Assembly: GCA_029378245.1 (NCBI GenBank)
Contig: JARKIF010000010.1
Span: 248,001 to 312,000, forward strand
Reading direction: 5' to 3'
Source: Roridomyces roridus
Taxonomy: Eukaryota; Basidiomycota; Agaricomycetes; Agaricales; Mycenaceae
Length of the DNA: 64,000 nt
How positions within the stretch are numbered: the first letter of the stretch is position 1; the number at the start of each line of letters is the position of its first letter. A model generated the notes under the pieces. The model was not told the origin of the DNA. It searched no databases and worked only from the letters and a program-made list of their open reading frames with translations. Below, piece by piece: positions 35,377 through 45,974 of the stretch. The translations under genes and the position numbers were made by a program.

Positions 35377-38300
35377 ATGAGCTACAGAGGTGACCGAGGA
35401 CGAGGAGGGGGTGGTCCCCCTCGCGGGGAAGGACGTGGAGGCTTCCGTGGTGGTGGTGGTGACAGAGGCCGTGGAGGTGGCGGTTTCGATGGTGGTCGAG
35501 GTCGTGGTGGTTTCGATAACCGAGGTCGCGGCGGTTTCGACCGAGGACGCGGTGGTTTCGACAGAGGAGGTGGTGGACGAGGTGGAGGAATGGGTCGAGG
35601 GCGCGACGTTGGCGGGTACGTTTCCTAAAGTTATTGTTTCAATTGTCTCACTTTCTCAAAGGATCTTCGCCGAGGGACACCCTGCCAACATCGACGCGCG
35701 TTTGCAGGACAACTCAGACAAGGCCCTTGTTCAAGCCTTGGCCACTGTCAGGCAATCTCCAGACGACCTGCCTACACGGCCAGGCTTCGGGACTCGTGGG
35801 CGCCAAATCAAACTGCGCGCTAATTTCTTTCCCGTCCGGATTCCCAAGGGCCCCTTGTACGAGTTCGATGTCTCCATAACGCCAACCCAGGGTACAGCCC
35901 CCGGCCGTGTCAAGAAGCGAATCTTCCAGCTCGCGGAAGCTTCGCAGCAATGGGCGGTACGTGCTTTCCCGTATCTATCTATTATTAAGAGGCTAAAGGC
36001 GCTTGCAGCCCATGAGAGGATTCGTGGCTCATGACTTTGCCGCTAAACTTATCTCTACACAACAACTCCCTCAACCATTGGCTATTCGTGTCCCATTCTA
36101 TGACGAAGACGAACAACCGCCGCCCAGAGACTCCAATCGTTACAAGGAATATACCTTGACGATCAGGTTCACCAAGGTTCTCGATTTAAGCGCCCTAACT
36201 GAGTATGCTTCCCACACCATCTCGTTTCTCGCAACTGATCTCTCCCAGGCACCTGAGCGGCAATCCTCAATACCGCAGCTACGAGATCCTGCCCATCATC
36301 TCCGCGTTGAACACCGTCTTGGCCTCTCATGCGAATCGTGCGGGCGGCGGCGTTGCTGTTGGAAAGAACAGGTTTTTCTTCCCATCCGCCACGGAACGTC
36401 CTACATCCCTCGACGGAGGTCTCGAGGCGTGGCGTGGATTCTTCTCCTCCGTTCGCCCCACACACCGGCAGCTGATGGTTAACATCAATGGTATATTGCG
36501 CCTTTCTCGTCTTGCACCAAACTGATATCAATTGCAGTATGCACCACCGCCTTCTACAAGCCGGGAAATCTCGCCGATGCCATGGAAGAGTTCCGTAACC
36601 ACAGCTTTGGCGCACGCGTCAACGTCTTTGTCAAGGGCGTGCGGGTCAGAACAACACATCTTGGATACAAGAAGAGTGTCAAGTCTGTGGCCAAGAAAAC
36701 GGCACGCCAGCACACCTTTGAGTGTTCCGACTTTCCTGGCCGCCCCATTTCGGTCGCAGATTACTTCCTTCGAAGTTTGTCGTCTCTTAAATATCGTAGT
36801 CCTCCTCTCATCATATTCTGCAGAGTATGACATCCGGCTTCGCTACCCTGATATGCCTCTCGTCGATGTCGGGGGAGCCAAGTCCAACTATCTCCCACCG
36901 GAAGTCTGCGAGATCCTCCCGAACCAGCCTTACCGAGGCAAACTTACCGATGAACATACATCGAACATGCTCCTCGTCGCGGCAAGACCACCCAATGCCA
37001 ACGGTGCGACCATTGTCGGACGTGGACTTGACGACCTCGGTTACCGTGCCGGCGCTGGTGCTCTCGGCGGCTTTGGTATCAGCATCGGCCAAGAGATGGC
37101 TGTCGTTCCTGGCCGCATACTGCCCCCGCCGCAGATCGAATACGGACGCGGCAAACCAGAAGTCGACCAACGGGCGAGCTGGAATCTGCGTAATGTCAAG
37201 TTTGCACGCGGGGCGAGGCTGGATAATTGGGCCGTTTTGCTGATCAGGGACGGCAATAACACCGACTTTATCGACCAGAATGACCCCGCGTTGAGAAGCA
37301 CCGTCCAGGGTTTCGCCGATATGTGCAAGAATAGCGGGATGGACGTTCCAGGACTGCCGCCGATCGTTTGCGCAAATTTGCCTCACAAGGACCCGACGGA
37401 TCCCGTCAGGGACAAGGCTATTGCGGCGATTCAAGCGGCGGTCAAGATGGTGCCTCTCAAGAGCAAACCCAAGCTTCTTCTGGTCATCTTATCCAACGGC
37501 GATAAACATGTCTATGCGGGGATCAAGCACCTCATGGATAGTTATATGGACATCGCCACGGTCTGTGTTCATGCTGCCAAGATTCGCAAGGAGAAGGGTG
37601 GGTGCTTTCTTTTCTTACTTTGGCCTACGCTGACTGCTATCAGGACAACTGCAATACTTTGCGAACGTCAGTTTTTTTTCTTCTTCTTGTGCCTCTTTCG
37701 CGGCTCATGACCATACTTCTAGGTTGCCCTCAAGGTTAACATGAAGCTCGGCGGCGTCAAGTGCGTTTCATTCGATGTATCTCGGGTTGATTGACTTAAC
37801 GTCCGTAGTCACAAACTTGATCAAAACAGTATGAGTTGGCTGAACGGAGCGCCAACGATGCTTGTGGGCATTGATGTAACCCAGTGAGTGATCTTCTTCC
37901 ATTGTAGTAGCACCTCTGACAAGATATTGCCAGTCCTGGCCCGGGATCGGTGAAAGGTACCCCGTCGATTGCAGCGGTCGTCGCCAGCATCGACCGAAAC
38001 TATGCCCAGTTCCCTGCGAGCATGGAGGCGCAAGAGTCCAAGAAGGAGGTAACTGTGATGCAAACATGCTCGTGTTCTGTGTTCTGATACTCTTTCCAAG
38101 ATGGTCACCAATCTCGAGAAGATGATGGTTGCCCGCTTGGAGAGATTCCGGGCTGTTAGCCAGGTTCTACCCCAGCGTGTTCTCGTTTACCGAGGTTAGT
38201 GTCCGTTGCTTCTCATTGTACAATATTGTTCACTTTCGAGCAGATGGTGTCTCCGAGGGTCAATTCCGCATCGTGCTTGCGGAAGAGATGCCCGCGATTA

Positions 38301-38944
38301 AAGCCGCCTTTAGGCGCTTCGGGCCGCAGTACAACCCGCAGCTCACGATAGTGATTTGCGGGAAGAGGCATCACACGCGGTTCTACCCCACCGAGGCGCG
38401 TGATGGCGCGCCTGATGGGAATCCGCTGCCTGGGACCGTTGTTGACCGCGGGGTCACGGCGGTGTACGAGTTTGACTTTTTCTTGCAAGGTGGGTGGACT
38501 TTGCATTGCCGTTGGGATATACTTGACTGATTCATGAACGCAGCTCATGGCGGTCTGCAAGGAACGACGCGCCCTACCCATTACTATGTCATCCATGATG
38601 AGATTGGGTTCGGTGCGGATGGGCTGCAGCAGTTGACGAACGATGTCAGCTACATGTTTGGTCAGTCGTCTTTATTTTTCGATATTTCGCAGATCCTGAT
38701 CTACTTCTTAGCCCGTGCGACCAAGGCCGTCTCGCTCGTCTCCCCAGCGTATTATGCCGACCTCGCGTGCGAGCGGGGCCGGTGTTACATCCACAAGTTG
38801 TTGCAGGGCATCAGCAGCTCTGGGACGACTGCTGCGAGCGCTGGGAGCGGCAATGACGACGAGGCTGTCATGCGGGAGGCTTTGCAGATGTGGCATGGCG
38901 GCGTTGCGGGAAACCAATTGAAGGATACGATGTATTATCTTTAA
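35377..38944 (+). CDS. Argonaute
   Basis: A complete 973-residue Argonaute, the small-RNA-guided effector of fungal RNA silencing. Fourteen exons (first 35377-35615, last 38712-38944; one is only 23 nt, 37644-37666) join in frame through GT-AG introns. Residues 1-80 are an RGG/RG-rich tail. The N domain follows (RQIKLRANFFPVRIPKGPLY), then the L1 linker (WRGFFSSVRPTHRQLMVNIN) and PAZ (YFLRKYDIRLRYPDMPLVDV). The MID domain has the 5'-end pocket residues in VYAGIKH and LKVNMKLGG, with V where human AGO2 has Q545. PIWI has D in GIDVTHPGPG, the E-finger in KKEMVTNL, D in VYRDGVSEGQF, and D (not H) in SPAYYADLACERG, giving a DEDD tetrad consistent with slicing. It ends DTMYYL, the hydrophobic C-terminus usual for the family. 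Confidence 0.93.
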
Positions 38945-39150
38945 AGAACGATCCATAAGTGATTTATCTAGGCAAGGCCTGTATTAGTATATCTATGTAG
39001 CGTTGACAAAAAATGGGAATTCGCGCTTTCGCTTGTATGCGCTTGATGATTTGACATCAAAAATCTTTCTTCTCTTACCACTACGTGCTGGACACGATCT
39101 CCATTACTACCCAACATCTTGCTTTATTCTCCTCCTCCACACTATCTCAG

Positions 39151-39890
39151 ATGTTCAATTCGCGTCCACAACCCGCCTCTGCTCCAAAGACCAAGGCTGC
39201 AAGTTTCGGTGCTCTATCTACGTGTGCAGGCCCCAGAGTCCCTTCTCGTACGCGTCATACCGTGTCACCTTCTCCTAATACTAACCAGCAGCGCACATAG
39301 GCCTTGCTCGTCGTTCCAGCATTACCTGCGCACCAGGAGGAGACCCTACATCCGACCATTGGACCCCTCGACGCTCTTCTCAGGCTCGCTTCGGACGTAT
39401 CTCGAGAACAAGAGTGTACTCTGGCCTTTCGATATCTACTTCGGTCCAGAACCTAGCGAGAATCAAGCCATGTCCTTTTCCCGCCGTGTCTACTCTAGCT
39501 CGTCCTACAGCGTCGGATTCGAGACGCCCCTCGTTACTGGATCGTGCACGCCGTGTGCCTTCGACCTCGCGGTATCCTCCTCTGCACGTCCATGCGTCGG
39601 CCGACAAGTACACGTTGGATATAGCGCTTCCCGTAGAGATCAAGCCGGAGATGGTGACGATTACTACGGCCAAGGGCGATAGGTTGAAGATCGTGGCGGA
39701 TGTTTGGCATCTTGAGAGCGATTGTGAGTGAGGGGTGTCTCGGGTTGCTGCCCAGATTGACTATTTTTCTTCAGGTCATTACGAATGGGAGATCGTGTTC
39801 CCTCCGGAGGATGTGCAGCTATCGACGATACGCGCCAAGTTTTCGGCAGAAGGGCATCTGAGCGTGAGCGCTGGCCGTCGAAGATTGTAA
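39151..39890 (+). CDS. Hsp20/alpha-crystallin-like small heat-shock protein
   Basis: Three exons (39151-39247, 39301-39723, 39775-39890) give 211 residues. The N-terminal ~130 residues are Ser/Arg/Pro-rich and disordered-looking (MFNSRPQPASAPKT at the start), without a clear signal. The alpha-crystallin core begins YTLDIALPVEIKPEMVTITT and, after the last intron, continues HYEWEIVFPPEDVQLSTIRA and FSAEGHLSVSAG. The typical A-x-x-x-n-G-V-L element is represented by AKFSAEGHLSV. Small Hsp20 chaperones bind unfolding proteins without ATP. The protein stops directly after the core, so the I-x-I tail is missing. The stop lies next to a duplicated scrap of BPL1. Confidence 0.7.
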
Positions 39891-39990
39891 ATTACCATTT
39901 TGAGCGAATGGACGAGTGGTGTTTGTGTATGTATTTCACACTTCTTCTCGTTTACTCTAGCCCCGAAGTAATACAAGTCTCGTTTGGGCC
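39888..39990 (+). pseudogene. Duplicated 5' scrap of BPL1
   Basis: From AAATTACCATTTTGAGCGAA through ACTCTAGCCCCGAAGTAATA this matches 41752-41855, the leader and first codons of BPL1. The ATG and frame are not kept. It marks the left edge of the segment in which family-B genes B1 and B2 now lie. Confidence 0.7.
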
Positions 39991-40294
39991 TTGGAATGAC
40001 TCGTGAGCTGGTTCAAAGCTGGTCCAGGACTGAAGCAACAGACGACGGATCACGACTCCGAATCACGACTTGTCTTTTGCCACAATTCTCAGAGCATCTT
40101 CTCGACGGCCATTTCATCGGTTTCGGTTTCGGCTGACGGATGTAAACATCTGCTGCACCTACTCCTTTTTGACTTTCAACTCCTGCGGAATCTTCTCATT
40201 TGCCTCCCATCGAACCACCTCTATCCACGGTCTTATTGCGGTCTTATCGGATAATTTTATACTCGTGTTCATCACAAGATCTGCTCGCTGCCCG

Positions 40295-40927
40295 ATGTTT
40301 CTTCAACTCCGTACCGCCAATGCCTCGATTATCGCACAGCGGTGGTAAGATCTTCTCCCCCAAGTCCACTGACATTAACCTAATATCCTTCCCAGTGTTT
40401 CCTCGCCGATACGCGGAATGAGGACCAAACCGACTCCTCGACCAGTTTTTCTTCGGAATCCTCTTCCTCCGAGTCCGCGTCCCAACTTGGAGTCGGTTGA
40501 GTGGACCACACCCCCTTCTGCGCCGTTCGTTTCGCGTTTCGATTACGCAGCTATGCACAAAAATTGGTTCACGACGGACAAACCCCTCGGTAAGTGGAGT
40601 ACGGACTGGGGTGAGTGGGGTGGACTCGACCTCTTTGAACCTCCGTACTGGGAATACGAGGAATTTGAACAGCGGTGGAATACAAGAATTGAGGGCATTT
40701 TGGGAGAGATTACCGACGGTCCTGTCGAGCCTATCCTATCCCTCCCTGGGGACGCAGGTGAATGGTTCTTGTTCACGGCTGGGGGGAGATACTATTTCTA
40801 CGATGACGGTTGTTTGGAGAGGTATAGGTGGGAGTATAAAGATAAGGACGACTTCGTGTCGAGGTTTCAGGAGGAGTGGAGGGCGGGCGGTCGTTTGGAG
40901 AAGGTGGAGCGTTTGAATACGAGGTGA
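40295..40927 (+). CDS. Family-B protein B1
   Basis: Unrecognised protein of 193 residues in two exons (40295-40344 and 40396-40927). The short first exon is shared, with the same splice phase, by B2 and B3. The N-terminus MFLQLRTANASIIAQRC is Arg-bearing, Ala/Ser-rich and lacks acid residues, as in mitochondrial presequences. The body has WTTPPSAPFVSRFDYA, the conserved WFTTDKPLGKWSTDW, EGILGEITDGPVEPILSLPG, and an aromatic strand GEWFLFTAGGRYYFYDD. The C-terminal third is charged (WEYKDKDDFVSRFQEEW). Tandem with B2, 145 bp apart. Confidence 0.65.
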
Positions 40928-41072
40928 TGGAGGGGGCGAGGAGAAGCATCGCACCAGTTTCCTCTGTGGTCTTGTCAAGCATCCGCTGCTACTACTTTTT
41001 TACACCAGCACCTCTACCCAAAGTTCGGCACCGTCCTCCCGGCCCCTTTTACACCCATCATTCATTTGTTCG

Positions 41073-41729
41073 ATGTTTCAGCTGCGTACCGCCAATGCCT
41101 CGATTCTCGCACAGCGGTGGTAAGGCCTTGTCCGTTTTCAAAAGTCCACATAACCTAATATCCTTCGCAGTGTTTCCTCGATACGCGGAATGAGGACCAA
41201 ACCGACACCTCGACCAGTTTTTCTTCGGAGTCCTCCTCCTCCGCGTCCGAAGCAGCTCGAACAAACCACACGCTCATCTGCGTCGCTCCTCCTGCCATTC
41301 GATTACTCGTATATCTACAAGGACTGGTTCACGACCGAGAAAGCCCCTGGGATGTGGAGTACTAATTGGCCGGAGTGGAGCGGGATTACGCTCTTTGCAC
41401 CTCGAAAGAAGGACTCGGAATTCCAGGAATTTTCTCGTCCGTGGAATACACAGATTGAGGGCATTCTGGCGGAGTTATTCGGTATTGAAGAGGGGCCTGT
41501 GGAGCCCGTCTTATTCCACCCCGGGGATGCGGGTGACTGGTTCATATTTTTTACTGGGGGGAAGTATTATTACTACGAAGATGGGGAGTATTTGGAGAGA
41601 TATGGATGGGAGTACAAGGACAAGAATGATTGCGAGGAGGAGGAGCGGGTGGGCGATGATGTGGTGAAGATCAAGCGTCGGTTGGAAGAAGGGGAGGAGG
41701 AAGACGAGCAAGACGAAGATGATTATTAG
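41073..41729 (+). CDS. Family-B protein B2
   Basis: Tandem paralogue of B1, 201 residues, exons 41073-41119 and 41171-41729. It starts MFQLRTANASILAQRC with the same presequence-like make-up. It shares WFTTEKAPGMWSTNWPEW, EGPVEPVLFHPGDAGDWF and FFTGGKYYYYEDGEYLERY with B1. It has a longer acidic tail (EEGEEEDEQDEDDY). The intron position and phase are the same as in B1, so the pair arose by tandem duplication of genomic DNA rather than retroposition. Function unknown. Confidence 0.65.
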
Positions 41730-41811
41730 GCGTGGAGAACGATTTGCATCGTAAAATTACCATTTTGGGCGAATGGACGAGTGTTGTTTGGATGTGTTTC
41801 ACCCCTTCGAG

Positions 41812-43874
41812 ATGAACGTTCTCGTCTACTCTGGCCCAGAAGTAATACAAGCCTCGTTTGATCACACACTATCAACTCTTCGGGCAATCCTCCATCCGTT
41901 CTACTCGGTCCAGACCATCACCCACCAGGCCTTGGTTTCGCAGCCATGGCAAGCCGCTTGTACATTACTCGTCTTTCCCGGATGCCGCGAGATCTTCCTA
42001 TCCAAGGCCTCTTCCGCCATAAACGACTATGTCCAAGCAGGCGGCGCTTTCCTGGCTTTCGGAACAGGCTCGCACTATACGGCTCGGGGCGGACTGAATC
42101 AGGGAATCTTGAATGTCACATCCTCGAGCATCTCAAAGGACTTGATGCTGCGATTCTTTGACAAGGAGTCTGGGAGTTATATCCATCCGAATGGGTCTGA
42201 CGATGCGCCGAGGGCCGTGGCGATCCAGCCAACCGAGGGCGACCGCCTCGATGTGGTGTTCCAGAGCGGGACGTGTGATGTCGTCGGGGTGGAGGGTGGT
42301 CGGAAGAACGCGAGGGTGCTTGCGAGGTATGTGGATAATGACGCTGTTGCGGGTGTTATCTACACCGTGGGCGCGGGCAAGGTCGCTCTATGGGCTTGTT
42401 CCCCTGAGTACCCGCTCACGGAAGAGCCGGCGTCGTCCATGTCCATGGCAGCTTCATTGTCGCCCGAAGCTATTGATCTCGCGGAGAGCAGGAGACGCAA
42501 TTTGGTTAAACAAACGCTCCTCCTGCATGGGCTGCAGATTCCTGAAGAAGGTGCAATCTGCAGACCGCTGCCTCAATTCCTCGCGTCGCACTTCATCAAA
42601 CCCGACATCGTTTCTCGAATTGCTGACGCGATCGCTGCTCCCAGCTCGGGCGCTCAACTGACCACTTTCGAGGACGCCAACGACAAGTTCCACTTTCACG
42701 AACTCAAGGAGAGTGAAGCTCTACTTCGGGATACGCGGCTTGCTGCGGCCACACGTACCGATCCTTCGACGTGGCAACCAAAGCACATCGTCATCTGCCG
42801 TGACGGCCAGATTCCTGGCCACGAGCGCACCCCGCTATTCGACCTAACCCTGTTCTTCAGCGCTTTATCCGCAGCGCGCAAGAGGGAGGGAATCTCTGAA
42901 GAACAAACGGATTCATGGGGAATTGGTGACGCGCTTCTATATGGCGAAGCGGTGACCAGCACGCAGACCATGCTCGATAAGTGTGTGTCTTCTTGCTGAC
43001 GGTCCTTGATTTCTCACACCCGAGAAAGAAACCCGCGACTCCTGGGCCTCCTCCCCACTCCACTCTTATCTCTTGCTTCTCACCAGCTCGCTGGCCGAGG
43101 CCGCGGTGCAAACGTCTGGCTATCACCCTCCGGGTGCCTGCAGTTCTCTCTCCTCCTCCGACTTTCCCTGTCCACATTCCCTGCTAGCAAACTCGTATTT
43201 GTACAATACCTGTTTGCTCTGGCTGTTGTGGAAGCATGTCGCGATGAGACCGTTCTTGGAGCGGATGCAGGCTCTGCGGTGCGTCTCAAGTGGCCGAATG
43301 ATATATACGCCGTCTTGGACGGCGAGAAGAAGAAAATCGGGGGCATTCTCGTTAACACGAGTTTTTCTGGGGGCAAGGTGGATATTATTATTGGTATGTT
43401 TTTCTCTCTCTGTCTTTATTGTGTTCACAGTCTCTCAGGATCCGGACTGAATGTACTGAACCCGCCGCCCATAACGTCCTTATCGCAACTGCTCCCACCG
43501 GACGAGTCGGACACGCAGCTGAGCATGGAGCGTACGGCTGCAGCGATCCTCGTCAAGTTTGAAACGATGTGGTCCGAGTTTGTTCAAGGTCGGGGTTCCT
43601 TCGAGCCGTTCATGTCGCTGTACTTGAGGCGCTGGATGCATTCGTGGGTGGTTTCATTTTCTATACTGCAGAGGACTTACGCTCTTTGGGCAGAGACCAG
43701 CTGGTGACGCTCACGACGACCACACCGCACCAACAGGTGCGGATTACGGGCATTACGCCTGACCATGGGTTGTTGCGGACGATCCCGGAGAGGGGGAGCG
43801 GTGGGTTTATTGATTTGCAGCCGGATGGGAATAGTTTTGACCTTATGGCGGGAATGATAAAGACCAAGTCGTAG
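41812..43874 (+). CDS. BPL1: Biotin protein ligase
   Basis: Holocarboxylase synthetase: activates biotin with ATP and attaches it to acetyl-CoA and pyruvate carboxylases. Four exons (41812-42980, 43029-43393, 43439-43643, 43694-43874) give 639 residues. The N-terminal part is the glutamine-amidotransferase-like domain of eukaryotic ligases (MNVLVYSGPEVIQASF, AFLAFGTGSHYTARGG). The catalytic domain starts at LLYGEAVTSTQTMLDK and has the nucleotide loop AGRGRGANVWLSPSG (GRGRG), the substrate lysine region VRLKWPNDIYA, and the strand IGGILVNTSFSGGKVDIIIG. The short C-terminal domain ends with GGFIDLQPDGNSFDLM. Complete and apparently functional. Its 5' end is duplicated at 39888. Confidence 0.92.
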
Positions 43875-43984
43875 GATCTATGTATCGTGGAAGAAAGTGA
43901 ATGTATGTAAGATAATTGAGAGTTAAACTGGTGTGCAGGCTGCCCAATGCGTGTAGGAAGAGGGTCCATTCTTGGGGGGAGAGA

Positions 43985-44070
43985 GCCAGCGATGGAGCCG
44001 AAAATGGCAAGTCGGCTCCCAAACGGGGCTCACGCTGCTCTTGACCACGACCGCTGCGCTCAGATACACA
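43985..44070 (+). repeat. R1 terminal fragment
   Basis: Only the last part of repeat R1 is recognisable: GATGGAGCC, then GGCAAGTCGGCTCCCAAACG and a following CTCTTGACCACGAC, as in 18868-18920. It lies between BPL1 and the F-box-like gene. Confidence 0.5.
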
Positions 44071-44193
44071 GTTTCCTCCCGAAGCGACGCAATGCTACGA
44101 GCCCGCAGCTCAAGCCCTCGTTCAGACATAGGAGTTGGCTGAGCCAAGCAGATCATGGAGTCGGACGCAACGTTCCTGGCGCTCCTCCGCTGA

Positions 44194-45381
44194 ATGTTCC
44201 CTCCCGAGCTCGTGGAACTCATCGTAGGCTATGGCTGGAACTCCCTCTCCACCAGCAGCCACCGACATGCATACTCGATGACCAGCTGGATGCTCGTCAA
44301 CCGCGAATGGCTCAGCATCGTCGTCCCCATCTTCCTTCGCGACATCTGGGCTACCTCCCAGTCCCTCGTGGTACACATTATGGCTAGTTGCCTTACCCCA
44401 TCTCCTCTCACCTATCAACTCGCGGGCATCACCAACCTCAAACGATACTTGACTCAAACCTGCCGCTCCCTCACAGTTTCGGTTTACCAAATACACCCGG
44501 GCGCGTACGAGCGTCAATGCACGGAATTGTTTGAACACGTCGCGGATCCCAGCCAGAACTGCATCACACCCCCTTTTCACCGTCAGAGGATACCATCCTT
44601 CGGCATCCCTCCTTCAGAGATCGCGACCATCATACGCGATTACCTCCCGAATATAACATCTCTCCACTTCGTCCTCGTCGACTGCCTGCCGACGTTCTGG
44701 TATTGGGACATGTATACTGGTCTTTTGTTGCCACATGTTTATGCGGAGACCTACCCGGAATGCCTCACCACGGTGCAAATCACGTTCGCGTATACCTCGC
44801 CTCCGCCGCCGCCGTTCGTTGGCGCCTCGCGAGGCACCTTCTTTCCGCCTTACCATTCGTATGATGCACCACAGCTTTTTCCGTTCACTTCCGTCAAACG
44901 ACTGGTTGTGCGCGAGGCCAACGCCGACTTTATCGCATTCCTCACCAAGTTTTGCCCCCGGTTGGAGTGTGTGGAGTCGACGGCAGAATTCCGCGAGGAG
45001 GATCTCCCGCCTTTGCCTGCCAGACTGCGCGGCCATCGTAAGAAGGTGGCCTTTCGGCGTCTCGCGCCCACCACAACGTGGGGCTTGGATCCGAGCAGCT
45101 CTGATCTGGTTCGAGTCTTGACATTGCCGGTCGTGGCAGAGTGTCCTCAGAAGGACGAGATAAACATCGACATTCCAGTCGCTCGTCCAAAGGAGGACAC
45201 TCAGCCCCCTTCAAGCAGGTCAGAGCTGGTTCCGACCGTCGTTACGGAGTGCCAACCGACGGGAAAGACAAGCGATATTCCCGTTACTCTTCCGGGAGAA
45301 GACGCTCAGCCTTACCCCGCTGCCAAGAAGCAGGCAGTCTTCTGGCGCCTCGTACGGCGTGTGTTCTGTAAACGCACCTGA
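44194..45381 (+). CDS. F-box-like protein
   Basis: A single-exon gene of 395 residues. It opens MFPPELVELIVGYGW and continues with TSWMLVNREWLSIVVPIFLR, the short F-box form common in basidiomycetes, expected to bind Skp1 in an SCF complex. The middle has leucine-rich-repeat-like strands (LPNITSLHFVLVDCLP, SVKRLVVREANADFIAFLT, CPRLECVES). The last 80 residues are Pro/Glu/Thr-rich and end in a basic WRLVRRVFCKRT. A 12-codon upstream ORF (44155-44193, starting MESDATF) stops immediately before this ATG, its TGA abutting the ATG, and may dampen translation. Confidence 0.7.
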   Translation: MFPPELVELIVGYGWNSLSTSSHRHAYSMTSWMLVNREWLSIVVPIFLRDIWATSQSLVVHIMASCLTPSPLTYQLAGITNLKRYLTQTCRSLTVSVYQIHPGAYERQCTELFEHVADPSQNCITPPFHRQRIPSFGIPPSEIATIIRDYLPNITSLHFVLVDCLPTFWYWDMYTGLLLPHVYAETYPECLTTVQITFAYTSPPPPPFVGASRGTFFPPYHSYDAPQLFPFTSVKRLVVREANADFIAFLTKFCPRLECVESTAEFREEDLPPLPARLRGHRKKVAFRRLAPTTTWGLDPSSSDLVRVLTLPVVAECPQKDEINIDIPVARPKEDTQPPSSRSELVPTVVTECQPTGKTSDIPVTLPGEDAQPYPAAKKQAVFWRLVRRVFCKRT

Positions 45382-45584
45382 AGACTTACCCCTCCTCATC
45401 TTACTTCGCCCTTTATGTCGTCTATTCGGTACGTTTCTCCTCTTGATTTCGACCTCGCTTCTTACAGGACTTTACAGTTTTGCCTCCGCGAAGTGGCATG
45501 GGACGGGCGGGCTGCGGGGTTCTTTGACCATCCTCCGCAAACATGTATCTAGCTCGCAATGTTTACCTGAAAAGGTAATGGCGC
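45382..45584 (+). other. 3' flank of the F-box-like gene
   Basis: No gene seen; short CT-rich frames run to the edge of repeat R1. Confidence 0.3.
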
Positions 45585-45895
45585 GGTTAAAGCACTCTCC
45601 GAGGAGCGTTGACTTTCAGGAAGAAAGGTTCGCGGGTACGACTGGTGGGTGGGCCGCCACTGAATTCCCCACTGAGGCACGTCAAGCGTGAGCCCCCACT
45701 CCGTTTGTTTGGTGTAAGAATGCAGACTTTGTTAGTTGAATAATGTACCTTGGCTGGCGTACCGGGTAGTCATTTCCTTCCAATATTTCTTCGCAAGCAA
45801 GTCTAAGCAAGGCTGAGCGCTGAGCCGAGTTCATCAGTCAATGATTCTGCTGCCTATCCCCAGATAGACTATGAGCTACCAAATCGGGTGTCGGC
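45585..45895 (+). repeat. Dispersed repeat R1, copy 6
   Basis: Starts GCACTCTCCGAGGAGCGTTG, has GGTACGACTGGTGGGTGGG, TTTGGTGTAAGAATGCAGAC, ACCTTGGCTGGCGTACCGG and ends near CTACCAAATCGGG. It follows the F-box-like gene in the same orientation. Confidence 0.7.
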
Positions 45896-45974
45896 TTCCT
45901 CTATTTCCACCACAACGACAACGTTAACCACCATACCACGACACCGCACACACACTGGCAGCCAGCCTTCCTAG

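Noticed and set aside
39380..39673. Minus-strand frame over the Hsp20-like gene
   Set aside because: The plus-strand frame splices into a clear alpha-crystallin core; the opposite frame has no family resemblance.
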